Part shown: one piece after another, positions 26,894 to 36,077 of the stretch
How positions within the stretch are numbered: position 1 is the stretch's first letter
Layout of the letters: every line of letters starts with the position of its first letter
Source of the DNA: Clostridium lacusfryxellense
GTDB taxonomy: Bacteria > Bacillota > Clostridia > Clostridiales > Clostridiaceae
NCBI RefSeq assembly: GCF_018861735.1
Contig: NZ_JAHLEB010000002.1
Location: 1 to 64,000, forward strand
Length of the DNA stretch: 64,000 nt
Reading direction: 5' to 3'
Notes under the pieces: generated by a model
What the model was told of the DNA's origin: nothing
Database searches by the model: none
Seen by the model: only the letters and a program-made list of their open reading frames with translations
Made by a program: the position numbers and the translations under genes

Positions 26894-26912
26894 AAGAATC
26901 ACCATTCTTTCT

Positions 26913-26946
26913 ATATGGAATAACTTGTTGTTTAATTATTCCATAT
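26913..26946 (-). promoter_or_regulatory. Leader hairpin upstream of secA2
   Basis: ATATGGAATAA and TTATTCCATAT form an 11-bp inverted repeat with a 12-nt spacer, about 20 bp before the secA2 start. It could be an operator or an mRNA hairpin. No T-run follows, so it is not a terminator. The rest of 26947-27191 shows nothing I can support. Confidence 0.45.
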
Positions 26947-27191
26947 TATATTTATTTTATAATAAGTTTAGTTAATCTAAATTATACCATTGTATATAAC
27001 ATAATAAAATGTCCAGAAATTTGAGGAAGATTCTAAATTTAAAAATGGAGCCATATTATAATTAATAAAAACGATTAGTATATTGACCATCGGTTGCTCA
27101 GCGACGTATAATTAATTTAGAAGAACTATTTAACATAAGAAGATGCTTTTTCAACAAGTTTGGATAAAGGTATGATTTGGGGGATTACTTA

Positions 27192-28586
27192 ATGAGAATT
27201 GAATTAACAAAAGGAAATATTTTAAAGAAAATTATAATTTTAGCACTACCAATTATGGGTACATCACTTATACAATCAGCTTATAGCATGACAGATATGA
27301 TATGGGTTGGTACATTAGGATCTAGATCGGTTACTGCAGTAGGTACGGCGGGATTCTTTACTTGGTTTGCATTTGCGTTTATCACAATTCCTCAAATAGG
27401 GGCAGCTGTTGGCGTAGCACAATCTGTAGGAAGAAAAGACATTAAAGAGACCAGAAGTTATATAAGGCATTCTATTCAAATGAATATAGTTTTCGCTGTT
27501 TTATATGGAATTACTTTAATAATTTTTAGAGAACAGCTTGTAGGTTTTTTTAATATTAAGGGTGCTGATATCGTTAATATGGCTACGAACTATCTTGCTA
27601 TAGTCTCTATGGGAATGATATTTTTCTTTTTACCACCAGTACTTACAGCAATATTCAATGGTCATGGTGACAGTCGGACGCCTTTTAAAATAAACATACT
27701 GGGGCTTATAGTTAATATAATACTTGATCCTCTGCTAATATTAGGTATTGGACCATTTCCTAAAATGGGGGTTCCAGGAGCCGCCGTTGCAACAATATTT
27801 GCACAAACTGTTGTAACGATTATATTTATTTATGTAATAAAAAAGAAAACTGATTACTTTGACCAAATAAGTTTTTTACAAAAACCTGATTGGAATCATA
27901 TGAATAAAATCGTTAAGTTTGGATTACCTGTTGCGGTGCAAAGTGGAGTATTTACTTTTATAGCAATGATAATAGCTAGGATACTTTCTAGATGGGGATC
28001 AACTCCAATAGCTGTGCAAAGTGTTGGGTCACAAATTGAATCAATTACATGGATGACAGCTGGAGGTTTCCAAACTGCATTAAGCGCCTTTGTCGGGCAA
28101 AATTTTGGAGCTAAAAAGTGGGACAGAATTTATAAAGGCTATTTTACAGCACTTGGCATAATAGCAGTATTTGGAACTATAACATCCTGCCTTTTAATAT
28201 TTTTACCAGGGCCTATATTCTCTATATTTATTTCAGAAAAAGAAGTAATAAAGGATGGTATAATGTATTTGAGAATACTTGGAGTTTCCCAAATCTTCAT
28301 GTGTATAGAAATGACAACCACAGGAGCATTTAATGGTCTTGGGAGAACGGTTCCTCCTTCAATAGTAGGTATTGTTCTAAATGCTATGAGAATTCCAGGA
28401 GCACTCTTATTTTCAGTTTTCCTTGGACTTAGTGGGGTATGGTGGAGCATCAGCATTAGTAGTATTCTTAAAGGGTTAATATTAACAACTTGGTTTATCA
28501 TATTTCTCAGAAGACATCCTCAAATAAGAGGAAAGAATCTTTTAAGGAATCTCACAAATGTAGAAGAAGATGAGATTATTAATTAA
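27192..28586 (+). CDS. MATE family multidrug/sodium antiporter
   Basis: 464 residues, 12 membrane helices in two MATE halves. Family segments are visible: ALPIMGTSLIQSAYSMTDMIWVGTLG at the N-terminus, FNGHGDSRTPFKINILGLIVNIILDPLLI in the middle, and AFVGQNFGAKKWDR in the second half. It exports cationic drugs or metabolites in exchange for Na+ or H+. ATG 27192 has GGGGGA upstream; the in-frame TTG at 27177 overlaps that site. Confidence 0.93.
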   Translation: MRIELTKGNILKKIIILALPIMGTSLIQSAYSMTDMIWVGTLGSRSVTAVGTAGFFTWFAFAFITIPQIGAAVGVAQSVGRKDIKETRSYIRHSIQMNIVFAVLYGITLIIFREQLVGFFNIKGADIVNMATNYLAIVSMGMIFFFLPPVLTAIFNGHGDSRTPFKINILGLIVNIILDPLLILGIGPFPKMGVPGAAVATIFAQTVVTIIFIYVIKKKTDYFDQISFLQKPDWNHMNKIVKFGLPVAVQSGVFTFIAMIIARILSRWGSTPIAVQSVGSQIESITWMTAGGFQTALSAFVGQNFGAKKWDRIYKGYFTALGIIAVFGTITSCLLIFLPGPIFSIFISEKEVIKDGIMYLRILGVSQIFMCIEMTTTGAFNGLGRTVPPSIVGIVLNAMRIPGALLFSVFLGLSGVWWSISISSILKGLILTTWFIIFLRRHPQIRGKNLLRNLTNVEEDEIIN

Positions 28587-28634
28587 ATTTACACTCACTA
28601 TAAATATAGATTAAGTAAAGAGGGGGTATTATTT

Positions 28635-29633
28635 ATGCAAGATTTGGTAAAAGAAAAATTAGATAGATTGATAGAGATATTTCAAGAGGTATCTAGCGGT
28701 TACAAATGGGAGGGATCTTTAACTAATCACTTTACAGCATTAACTTATACATTAAATAACAGAGTTTTTAATAAAGAAAAAGTAGAAGATGTGAGAAAAC
28801 ATATGAAGAAAACTACTGGGATATTTTCTAATTATAGAGGTACTCCTAAGATACTTTTATCATCATTACTAACAGCTAAATATGATAATCCAAATCAGGA
28901 ATTCGATAGAATGCTTAATTACGATAAGAGGATGAGAGATGCTGGATTTAAGAATAACATGTATTTACCGATAGCTAATTATGCTCTTTTAGCCAGCTGT
29001 AGTGAAGAATGGGTGGAAATAAGAATAAATAAAGCACTAGAGATATATAAAGAAATGAAAAAAAATCATCCTTGGTTAACGAGTGGAGATGATTATCCAC
29101 TTTCTATACTGCTAGCTAATTCAGAGAGCTCTGTTAATAGCATTATTGAGAATATGGAGGAATGTTATAAATTATTAAACGAAAATGGATTTCATAAAAA
29201 TAACGGTCTTCAATTTTTGTCACATATATTAGGGTTCCGTCAAGAAGAAAATAAAGTTAAAGTTGAAAGGTGTAAAGAAATATTCGACAAGTTAAAGGAT
29301 AACAAATTAAAGGTGTATTCTAGTGGGTATGCCATAATTGGTTTTTTAGCTATACTTGGAGAAAAAGGGTTTGAGGCAATTGATCAAGTAATTGAGGTTG
29401 TAAGCATTCTTAAATCAACTAAAAAATATAAATGGTTAACAAAAGAAACTCATTTATACACTGCAGCTGCTTTGGTTAGTGATGTGTTTATTGAAAATAT
29501 GAAAGGACGAAAAGATCTTATTCAAACAACTATTGGAATTTCTATTGAAGCATTAATTGCGGCTCAAACAGTAGCTATTATAGCGGCGGCTAGTAGCACT
29601 GCAGCTGCGGCAGGAGCATCTGCATCTTCGTAA
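28635..29633 (+). CDS. DUF4003 family protein
   Basis: 332 residues of helical protein matching DUF4003 in layout (NHFTALTYTLNNR ... FSNYRGTPKILLSSLLTAKYDNP ... MYLPIANYALLA). The Ala-rich C-terminal tail is unusual (AALVSDVF ... AIIAAASSTAAAAGASASS). GAGGGGG precedes the ATG, and a terminator follows. Cytoplasmic, function unknown. Confidence 0.85.
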   Translation: MQDLVKEKLDRLIEIFQEVSSGYKWEGSLTNHFTALTYTLNNRVFNKEKVEDVRKHMKKTTGIFSNYRGTPKILLSSLLTAKYDNPNQEFDRMLNYDKRMRDAGFKNNMYLPIANYALLASCSEEWVEIRINKALEIYKEMKKNHPWLTSGDDYPLSILLANSESSVNSIIENMEECYKLLNENGFHKNNGLQFLSHILGFRQEENKVKVERCKEIFDKLKDNKLKVYSSGYAIIGFLAILGEKGFEAIDQVIEVVSILKSTKKYKWLTKETHLYTAAALVSDVFIENMKGRKDLIQTTIGISIEALIAAQTVAIIAAASSTAAAAGASASS

Positions 29634-29651
29634 TAATAAAATAAATAATTA

Positions 29652-29698
29652 TTTAAAGGGAAGCTATTTTTATACAGATAGCTTCCTTTAAATTTTTA
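29652..29698 (+). terminator. Terminator after DUF4003 gene
   Basis: TTTAAAGGGAAGCTAT pairs with ATAGCTTCCTTTAAA (one base bulged) and is followed by TTTTTAT. Confidence 0.85.
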
Positions 29699-29721
29699 TA
29701 CAAAAAACACCAATTTCACTA

Positions 29722-29770
29722 TTGACAATAAGAGCATTTGGTTATATAGTTAGTTACATAAGTAATTAAC
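29722..29770 (+). promoter_or_regulatory. Sigma-A promoter with overlapping GntR operator
   Basis: TTGACA (29722-29727) and TATAGT (29745-29750) are 17 bp apart. An inverted repeat GTTAGTTAC-ATAA-GTAATTAAC (29749-29770, one mismatch) starts at the end of the -10 and covers the predicted transcription start. It is the likely binding site of the GntR-type regulator encoded just downstream, giving autorepression. Confidence 0.75.
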
Positions 29771-29792
29771 CAATTAAGTAAAGGGTGATAAT

Positions 29793-30155
29793 ATGAAATT
29801 AGATTTTAACAATGATTTACCTCTATACATGCAGATTGCTAAAGATATTGAGAATAATGTTCTTAAGGGGATATTTGAGGAAGAAACTGCTATTCCGTCT
29901 ACTACAGAGATATCAGTTAAGTATAAAATAAATCCAGCTACAGTAGCAAAAGGATATAACTTACTTGTTGATGAAGGAATAATTTATAAAAAAAGGGGCG
30001 TTGGTATGTTTGTTGTAACCGGAAGTAAAGCTAAGTTAACAAAGAAAAGAAAAGAGAATTTTTATAACAATTATATAGTTGTCTTAATAGAGGAAGCTAA
30101 GAAATTAGATATATCAAGTAAGGATATTATCAAAATGATAGATGGGGGGATTTAG
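29793..30155 (+). CDS. GntR family regulator, YtrA subfamily
   Basis: 120 residues: an N-terminal winged helix (PLYMQIAKDIENNVLKG ... IPSTTEISVKYKINPATVAKGYNLLVDEGII) and only a short C-terminal dimerisation tail, as in YtrA regulators of ABC transporter operons. AAGGGTGAT precedes the ATG. Its stop is one base before the ATPase ATG. A clear operator overlaps its own promoter. It probably represses the three-gene operon until a cell-wall or drug signal is sensed (inference from family). Confidence 0.92.
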   Translation: MKLDFNNDLPLYMQIAKDIENNVLKGIFEEETAIPSTTEISVKYKINPATVAKGYNLLVDEGIIYKKRGVGMFVVTGSKAKLTKKRKENFYNNYIVVLIEEAKKLDISSKDIIKMIDGGI

Positions 30156-30156
30156 T

Positions 30157-31032
30157 ATGGGGACTATAAAGATTTCAGATGTTAGCAAAAAATATGGGGA
30201 TTATTTTGCTTTAGATAATATCACATTAAATATAGAAGAAAATAAGATCTACGGGTTATTAGGAAGAAATGGAGCAGGAAAAACAACTCTTTTAAATATT
30301 ATAAACAACAGGATTTTTTTAGATAAGGGGACTATTTTTATAGATGATAAGAGTTTGCATGATGATAAAAGTTGTTTAGGTAAAATATATTTTATGGAGG
30401 AGCAAGACTTATATCCGCAGTCTATGAAAGTAAAAGAGCTTTTTAATTGGACTAAGGAATTTTATTCAAACTTTAATATGAAATATGCATTGGAACTTTC
30501 TAAAAAGTTCGAATTAAATATAAATAAAAAAATAAAAGAACTCTCAACAGGTTATTCCTCAATATGCAAAATTATAAATACAATGGCATCAGGTGCTGAA
30601 ATATTAATGTTCGACGAGCCAGTACTAGGACTAGATGCTAATCATAGAGAACTGTTTTATAAAGAGCTAATGGAAAATTATATAGAAAATCCTAAAACTA
30701 TTATACTATCTACTCATATTATAGAGGAAGTTTCCCAATTAATAGAGCGGGTGATTATTATTAATGATGGAAAATTAATAAAGGACGAAAGTGTAGAAGA
30801 TTTATTAGCTGGGTGCTACAACGTTTCTGGATTAAATAAAAATATAGATGATTATATACAAAATAAACACTGTATAAGTGTAGATGAAATGGCGAATTTT
30901 AAATCAGCGGTTATAATAGGCGAAATTGGAGACTTGGAAAAGAATGAGCAGAAAAAACTAGATCTAGAAGTTTCAAATGTAGAACTACAAAAACTATTTA
31001 TATACTTGACTAACAATGGGGGGATAAAATAA
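30157..31032 (+). CDS. ABC transporter ATP-binding protein (YtrB-like)
   Basis: Walker A GRNGAGKTT, signature ELSTGYSSICK (degenerate compared with LSGGQ), Walker B ILMFDEPVLGLD and an H-loop STHIIEE are present in one NBD of about 225 residues. A roughly 70-residue C-terminal extension follows, as in YtrB/YxlF-type ATPases. ATG 30157 follows GGGGGGA; the in-frame ATG 30142 is inside the regulator gene and less likely. It overlaps the permease ATG by one base. Confidence 0.92.
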   Translation: MGTIKISDVSKKYGDYFALDNITLNIEENKIYGLLGRNGAGKTTLLNIINNRIFLDKGTIFIDDKSLHDDKSCLGKIYFMEEQDLYPQSMKVKELFNWTKEFYSNFNMKYALELSKKFELNINKKIKELSTGYSSICKIINTMASGAEILMFDEPVLGLDANHRELFYKELMENYIENPKTIILSTHIIEEVSQLIERVIIINDGKLIKDESVEDLLAGCYNVSGLNKNIDDYIQNKHCISVDEMANFKSAVIIGEIGDLEKNEQKKLDLEVSNVELQKLFIYLTNNGGIK

Positions 31033-31766
31033 TGAGGAGTTATAAGCTTGCAAAATATAATATTAAAAGTAGCATTAAATCAATAATAATTTTTTACTCT
31101 ATATTGATAAGTGTATTAATCGGTATGGAGTTGCTAAGCGTTTCTAACGGCAATGGTTATACATCTGGATTAGAATTAGCATCTACAATATTTTTATTTG
31201 TGTTCGGATTAAACTTTTTTAGAGAAAATTTTTATTTTAGCCAAGCAAACAACATTCCTAGGGCGGATTATTTTAAATCGGTAGTAATAGCTATTTTACC
31301 TATAGCACTTGTTATGTCAGTATTGGATGTAATAATAAATAGAGTGTATAATTTATTTTCAGTAAGTCCTACAATGTATGATATGGCATATAACTTATCT
31401 TTTAATTTAACGTTGTGGGTACAAAGTAATAGCATAAAAACTTTATTTGGAACGATTACCTTTTTATTTTCTTTTTATATTGCTGCGTTTGGTGTTGGAT
31501 TATTAATAACAATGATATATTACAAGTGCAATAAAACAATGAAAATAATAGTATCTTTAAGCCCTATAGCTATTATTACTATCTATGGAAGAATCGCTTT
31601 TGTAAATCCTGGGTTTAAAAAAATGGTAGAAACGTTTGTTGATAATATATTTGGGATAAGCACAAAAAACTCTTATATGTGTGTACTAACATTTATATGT
31701 TTCTTTGTAATAACAATGAGTTTTGTTTATTTGATGGTTAGAAAAGCTGTAGTTAAAAGAGATTAA
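31032..31766 (+). CDS. ABC transporter permease
   Basis: 244 residues with six hydrophobic helices (IIIFYSILISVLIGMELL, SVVIAILPIALVMSVLD, ITFLFSFYIAAFGVGLLITM, IIVSLSPIAIITIYG, LTFICFFVITMSFVYLMV). There is no recognisable substrate motif. It shares one base with the ATPase gene before it, so the two are surely co-translated and form one transporter under the GntR regulator. Confidence 0.85.
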   Translation: MRSYKLAKYNIKSSIKSIIIFYSILISVLIGMELLSVSNGNGYTSGLELASTIFLFVFGLNFFRENFYFSQANNIPRADYFKSVVIAILPIALVMSVLDVIINRVYNLFSVSPTMYDMAYNLSFNLTLWVQSNSIKTLFGTITFLFSFYIAAFGVGLLITMIYYKCNKTMKIIVSLSPIAIITIYGRIAFVNPGFKKMVETFVDNIFGISTKNSYMCVLTFICFFVITMSFVYLMVRKAVVKRD

Positions 31767-31819
31767 CTGCATTTTACAAGTCCTTATTAATTTAAATATC
31801 TAAGTTGGAGGCAGAATTA

Positions 31820-32479
31820 TTGATTAGTACAGTAATAATGGCTTTTGTATCATTTGTTAGTACAAATATTGATGATATAGTTATACTCATGCTGTTCTTC
31901 ACGCAAACAAATAATATTATGAAGATACATCATGTTGTTATTGGACAGTATTTGGGTATAGGTGTTTTAACTATTGTAAGTATTATCGGAGCTTTAGGTG
32001 TATCAGTAGTACCAGATGAATATGTCGGGTTACTTGGATTAGTACCGATATATTTAGGAATAAAAGCATATGTAGATCATAAAAAAGATGACAATAAAAA
32101 TGAAGAAAAAAAAGACACTCAAGTAAAAAATGATACTCAAGAAAACCGCAAAATTAATGTTATTAGGAGTTTTATTAATCCAAGTATATTTAAAGTATTC
32201 AGTTTAACTTTGGCTAACGGTGGAGATAATATTGGAATTTATATACCTCTTTTTGCAGGTAAAAGTTTAGTTGATATATTGGTAACAGTTATAATATTTA
32301 TAATGCTAACAGCATTGTGGTGTTTTATTGGTTTAAGGCTTTCAAAGCACTCTTTTGTAAAGAAAAATATTGAAAAATACCAGCATATTTTTGTTCCAAT
32401 AATATTTATATGTCTAGGAATTTCTATATTGATAAAAAATGGAACGATAAGCTTCCTTTGCCTTCACATCTTTTCCTAA
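31820..32479 (+). CDS. Cadmium resistance-type transporter (CadD family)
   Basis: 219 residues, five to six membrane helices, with the CadD signatures FVSTNIDDIVILMLFFTQ at the N-terminus and LANGGDNIGIYIPLFAG in the second half. A charged loop rich in Lys/Asp/Glu (about 90-115) separates the halves. TTG 31820 is preferred because GGAGG lies eight bases upstream. Probably exports Cd2+ or a related cation; no ArsR-type regulator is next to it. Confidence 0.88.
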   Translation: MISTVIMAFVSFVSTNIDDIVILMLFFTQTNNIMKIHHVVIGQYLGIGVLTIVSIIGALGVSVVPDEYVGLLGLVPIYLGIKAYVDHKKDDNKNEEKKDTQVKNDTQENRKINVIRSFINPSIFKVFSLTLANGGDNIGIYIPLFAGKSLVDILVTVIIFIMLTALWCFIGLRLSKHSFVKKNIEKYQHIFVPIIFICLGISILIKNGTISFLCLHIFS

Positions 32480-32529
32480 AATTAAAAGTTCTAATTTGTT
32501 AATAGATTTGATTGCACCTAGTACTATGA

Positions 32530-32576
32530 TGTCTCAGAGTAGAGAGTAATTTCTATTTTGAGACAATTTTTTTTGA
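32530..32576 (+). terminator. Terminator after cadD-like gene
   Basis: TGTCTCA pairs with TGAGACA, extended by AGA/TCT inside, followed by eight T. Confidence 0.7.
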
Positions 32577-32591
32577 ATTTAGAAAACTATA

Positions 32592-32618
32592 TTGAATTAT
32601 GTAAGAAAATGTTATAAT
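32592..32618 (+). promoter_or_regulatory. Promoter of serine hydrolase gene
   Basis: TTGAAT (32592-32597) and TATAAT (32613-32618) are 15 bp apart, and TGT before the -10 gives an extended -10. This leaves a leader of about 120 nt before the ATG. Confidence 0.4.
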
Positions 32619-32745
32619 AATCATAGGCGTTATCTCACAATAGTAGGTAACTAAATTTTATTAAAGAGTATGAAGAAAAAATAATGGGAAAGTTAGTAAG
32701 ATATTATAAGTTAGAGAAAACAGATTATAAAAAGGAGTGGATACT

Positions 32746-34191
32746 ATGATTAATAAGCAACTTCCAAGAAGTACACCAGAGAAGCAAGGCATACCATCGA
32801 AAGTGATTTTAGATTTTATAGAAGAGATAGAGAAAGAAAAAATTGAGATGCATGGGTTTATGATGTTAAGGCATGGAAATGTAATCTCTGAGGGTTGGTG
32901 GTCTCCTTATACATCTAAACTTAAACATATGCTTTTCTCACTTAGCAAAAGTTTTACTTCAACAGCAGTTGGACTTGCAGTAAATGAAGGACTTATATCT
33001 ATTGAGGATAAGGTGGTTGATTATTTTTCAGGGGATTTACCAGATAATATAGGAGAAAATCTTTCAGCTATGAAAATTAAACATTTGTTGTCAATGTCAA
33101 CTGGGCATGATAAAGATACAACAGATCATGTAGTTTCACAAAAGGAAGGTAACTGGGTTAAGGGTTTTCTTGAGCTTAATGTAGAACATGAGCCGGGTAC
33201 ATATTTTGTTTATAACACTGCTGCCACATATATGCTCTCAGCAATTGTTCAGAAAGTAACTGGACAAACTATACTAAATTATCTAACACCACGAATTTTT
33301 GCGCCATTAGGAATTGAAGGAGCTACTTGGGAAACATGCCCTAAGGGAATAAACACGGGTGGATTTGGTCTTCGTATAAAGACAGAAGATATTGCCAAGT
33401 TTGGACAACTATATCTTCAAAAGGGGATATACGATGGAAAGGTTTTAGTCCCTAGTGAATGGATAGAGGAAGCAACTAAAAGTCATATTTCTAATGGAAC
33501 AAGCAAAGATAGTGATTGGGAACAAGGGTATGGTTATCAATTTTGGAGATGCCGTCATAACGCATATAGGGGGGATGGAGCTTTTGGACAGTACTGCGTT
33601 ATAATGCCTGATCAGGATGTTGTGGTAGCAATAAATAGTGGTATTGACGATATGCAGATTGTGCTTAATCTTATTTGGAAGCATTTACTACCTAGTATGG
33701 GACAAGAAGCACTTTTAGAAAATAATGTAGTCTATGGTAAGCTTACTGAAAAACTTCTTAACTTGAAGTTGCCAATGAGTAAAGAGTATAATAGTTTTAT
33801 TAGCTCAGGCATCACAACTAGAGAAAGTGAAGTAAACGGTAAGTGCTACAAATTTATGGATAATGAACTTGGATTTAAGCAGATTTCAATTAGATTTGAG
33901 GAATCTAAATATGAAATTACTATAGTTAACTCTAGTGGTGAACACATAATTTCAGGTGGAATAGATAAAAGATTAGAAGATAAAACAGATTTAATGGGTG
34001 ATGAGAGTAGAACTTCCTCCTATGGGTATTGGTGTGATAATAATGCTTTTGTTATTAAATTTCAGTTAATAGAAACTCCATTTGCTTACACAATAAAGCT
34101 TATGTTTGAAGGAAATAAAATTGAATTAACGGGAAATGTTAATGTGGCATTTGGGCCTAAGGAACTTCCAACTTTAAGGGGAGAATTATAA
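32746..34191 (+). CDS. Serine hydrolase (class C beta-lactamase/esterase fold)
   Basis: 481 residues. The S-x-x-K motif is S65-L-S-K (LFSLSKSFTS), the Y-x-N-type motif is VYNTAATYMLS, and a third-strand motif RGDGAFGQ is near 33570. The C-terminal ~130 residues form an extra beta domain. No signal peptide is seen, so it is cytoplasmic. ATG 32746 follows AAGGAG, which overlaps the upstream GTG. It lies 65 bp before a YesM-type kinase, so it may belong to that regulon. Substrate unknown; esterase activity is more likely than beta-lactamase. Confidence 0.88.
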   Translation: MINKQLPRSTPEKQGIPSKVILDFIEEIEKEKIEMHGFMMLRHGNVISEGWWSPYTSKLKHMLFSLSKSFTSTAVGLAVNEGLISIEDKVVDYFSGDLPDNIGENLSAMKIKHLLSMSTGHDKDTTDHVVSQKEGNWVKGFLELNVEHEPGTYFVYNTAATYMLSAIVQKVTGQTILNYLTPRIFAPLGIEGATWETCPKGINTGGFGLRIKTEDIAKFGQLYLQKGIYDGKVLVPSEWIEEATKSHISNGTSKDSDWEQGYGYQFWRCRHNAYRGDGAFGQYCVIMPDQDVVVAINSGIDDMQIVLNLIWKHLLPSMGQEALLENNVVYGKLTEKLLNLKLPMSKEYNSFISSGITTRESEVNGKCYKFMDNELGFKQISIRFEESKYEITIVNSSGEHIISGGIDKRLEDKTDLMGDESRTSSYGYWCDNNAFVIKFQLIETPFAYTIKLMFEGNKIELTGNVNVAFGPKELPTLRGEL

Positions 34192-34255
34192 ATTTTATTA
34201 AGATAAATACAATTGTTTTAATTAACATGACTTGATATTTATTAGGAGCGATAGT

Positions 34256-36019
34256 ATGAAGTGTAAGCGTATAAATTTTTTAAGGGATTTTTTAAAATTT
34301 AAAACAATACAGCAAAGACTAATTTTTATTGTAGTTATTGAAACAACTGTGAGTTTATTGCTATTAGTATTAGTTTCTTATCAGACTATCCATTCAATTG
34401 AGAAAAATAAATTGAAGACTTCAATGGTTACAGATTTGCAACAGTTTACTGAAAAAATGACGCAAAATTATATGAATATGATTCAGGTTTCACAACAAAT
34501 GTCACCAGTAGGAACGGTAGGATCATTATTAGATAGTTATTTTCAGGCTCATACGAAATATGATGTATATCGGATTGGACAAGAAATATCAGACAGCTTA
34601 GTTAACATCACATTTGCAAATAGCAATATTATTTGTAGGACATACTATAATCCACTAACTGGACAAAAGTATTTTAATGGGTTCTTTACTTATGCAGGAA
34701 CTTCACCTGAAACTAATAGACTTTTACAAAGAAATGGAAGCATTGATTACCATCCACTACATCTTTCAAATACTATGGGGCTTGGAACATGGCAAGTTCT
34801 TTCTATCTCACGGAAAATCAACATTGCCAGTGGAATGGGACTTACTATTTATATAGAGTCTAGACTTGAGGGTAAAGAAATTATAGATGGTCTTTCTAAA
34901 GCTCAAAATATGCATTATGTTCTTTTGCAGCTTGACAATAATAAGAGGGTTGCGTATTCTAGTTCAGAAGATTTTACTGTAGGAAAATCTTTTCAGTTGG
35001 AGGACGAGAAAGAAGTGGGTAACAGCTACTTTGGTAAATCTGGTAAATACGTAGGGGTGAGGCTTACTGCAGATACAGGGTTTGTAAATGTATTGCTATT
35101 GCCTACTGTTGACTACAATCGTGAACTTTATACTTGGATTAGAAATGTGATAGGTATATTAGTTTTGGCCATAGTTCTGTTTGGATTTTCTTTTATTCTA
35201 TTGTCTAGACTAATTTACACGCCACTCTCCGTATTTTCAAAAGAAATGAAGAAGCTTGGTAAGGGTGATTTAAATGCAGTAAAGGTAAACACTGGTGCAG
35301 TAGAATATGATGAATTATTTAATCAGTTTAATACTATGAAAAAACAGATACAAACACTTTTAATGGATGTAGAGAATGTAGCCCATGAAAAATATCAGCT
35401 TGAAGTAGAAAAAATTTATTATCAGATTAACCCTCATTTTTTAATGAATACACTTCACTCAATTCATTGGCTTGCAAAAATGCATCAACAGACTGAAATT
35501 GAGATTTTTACTACGGAACTCAATTACATTTTGGCTTACAGTCTGGGGAAAAGCGATAAGAATGCTACAGTTAGAACAGAGATTAAGATGCTTCAGTCGT
35601 ATCTAAGATTACAAAAAATGCGATACGATTTTAAAGCAGAAGTAGAAGTAGAAGATGGTGATTATTTAGATACTCAAACAGCAAGGATGATTGTACAACC
35701 AATAGCAGAAAATGCAATTCGTCATGGTCTTGGAGAACCCGGATGTCTTTGGATTAAGGTGTGTCACTCACGTATTGAAAATGCTGTGATACTTACTATT
35801 GAAGACAATGGAAAAGGTCTTACCACAGAAGAACTTGCTAGGATCCAGAAGCCTTTTAAAAAAGGTCCTGGAGATGTTAGTAAGACTAATGGAATTGGAC
35901 TTAGGTACGTTCGTTCTATGCTGGAATCCTTTTATGGTGACAAAGCAATAATTAACATTAAAAGTGAATTGAATATAGGAACAAAAGTAACTTTAATTTT
36001 ACCAATAAATCGGGAGTAA
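34256..36019 (+). CDS. Sensor histidine kinase, YesM type
   Basis: 587 residues. The N-terminal membrane helix (LIFIVVIETTVSLLLLVLVSY) and a second one near residue 300 (VIGILVLAIVLFGFSFILLS) flank a large extracellular sensor domain. A HAMP region follows, then the His_kinase domain with the phospho-acceptor box NPHFLMNTLHSIHWLAK, then HATPase_c (AENAIRHGL, EDNGKGL, GIGLRYVRSML). It is paired with the AraC-type response regulator next to it, probably for sensing an extracellular carbohydrate. ATG 34256 follows AGGAG. Confidence 0.93.
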   Translation: MKCKRINFLRDFLKFKTIQQRLIFIVVIETTVSLLLLVLVSYQTIHSIEKNKLKTSMVTDLQQFTEKMTQNYMNMIQVSQQMSPVGTVGSLLDSYFQAHTKYDVYRIGQEISDSLVNITFANSNIICRTYYNPLTGQKYFNGFFTYAGTSPETNRLLQRNGSIDYHPLHLSNTMGLGTWQVLSISRKINIASGMGLTIYIESRLEGKEIIDGLSKAQNMHYVLLQLDNNKRVAYSSSEDFTVGKSFQLEDEKEVGNSYFGKSGKYVGVRLTADTGFVNVLLLPTVDYNRELYTWIRNVIGILVLAIVLFGFSFILLSRLIYTPLSVFSKEMKKLGKGDLNAVKVNTGAVEYDELFNQFNTMKKQIQTLLMDVENVAHEKYQLEVEKIYYQINPHFLMNTLHSIHWLAKMHQQTEIEIFTTELNYILAYSLGKSDKNATVRTEIKMLQSYLRLQKMRYDFKAEVEVEDGDYLDTQTARMIVQPIAENAIRHGLGEPGCLWIKVCHSRIENAVILTIEDNGKGLTTEELARIQKPFKKGPGDVSKTNGIGLRYVRSMLESFYGDKAIINIKSELNIGTKVTLILPINRE

Positions 36020-36077
36020 TCGATTATTATAATGTAGCTCAACTAAAGAAAATTTTCCAAAGGGGGTTAGATAGCTT

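Noticed and set aside
32746-34191. Beta-lactamase resistance gene
   Set aside because: The protein has the class C fold motifs but no signal peptide and a large extra C-terminal domain, so a cytoplasmic esterase is more likely.
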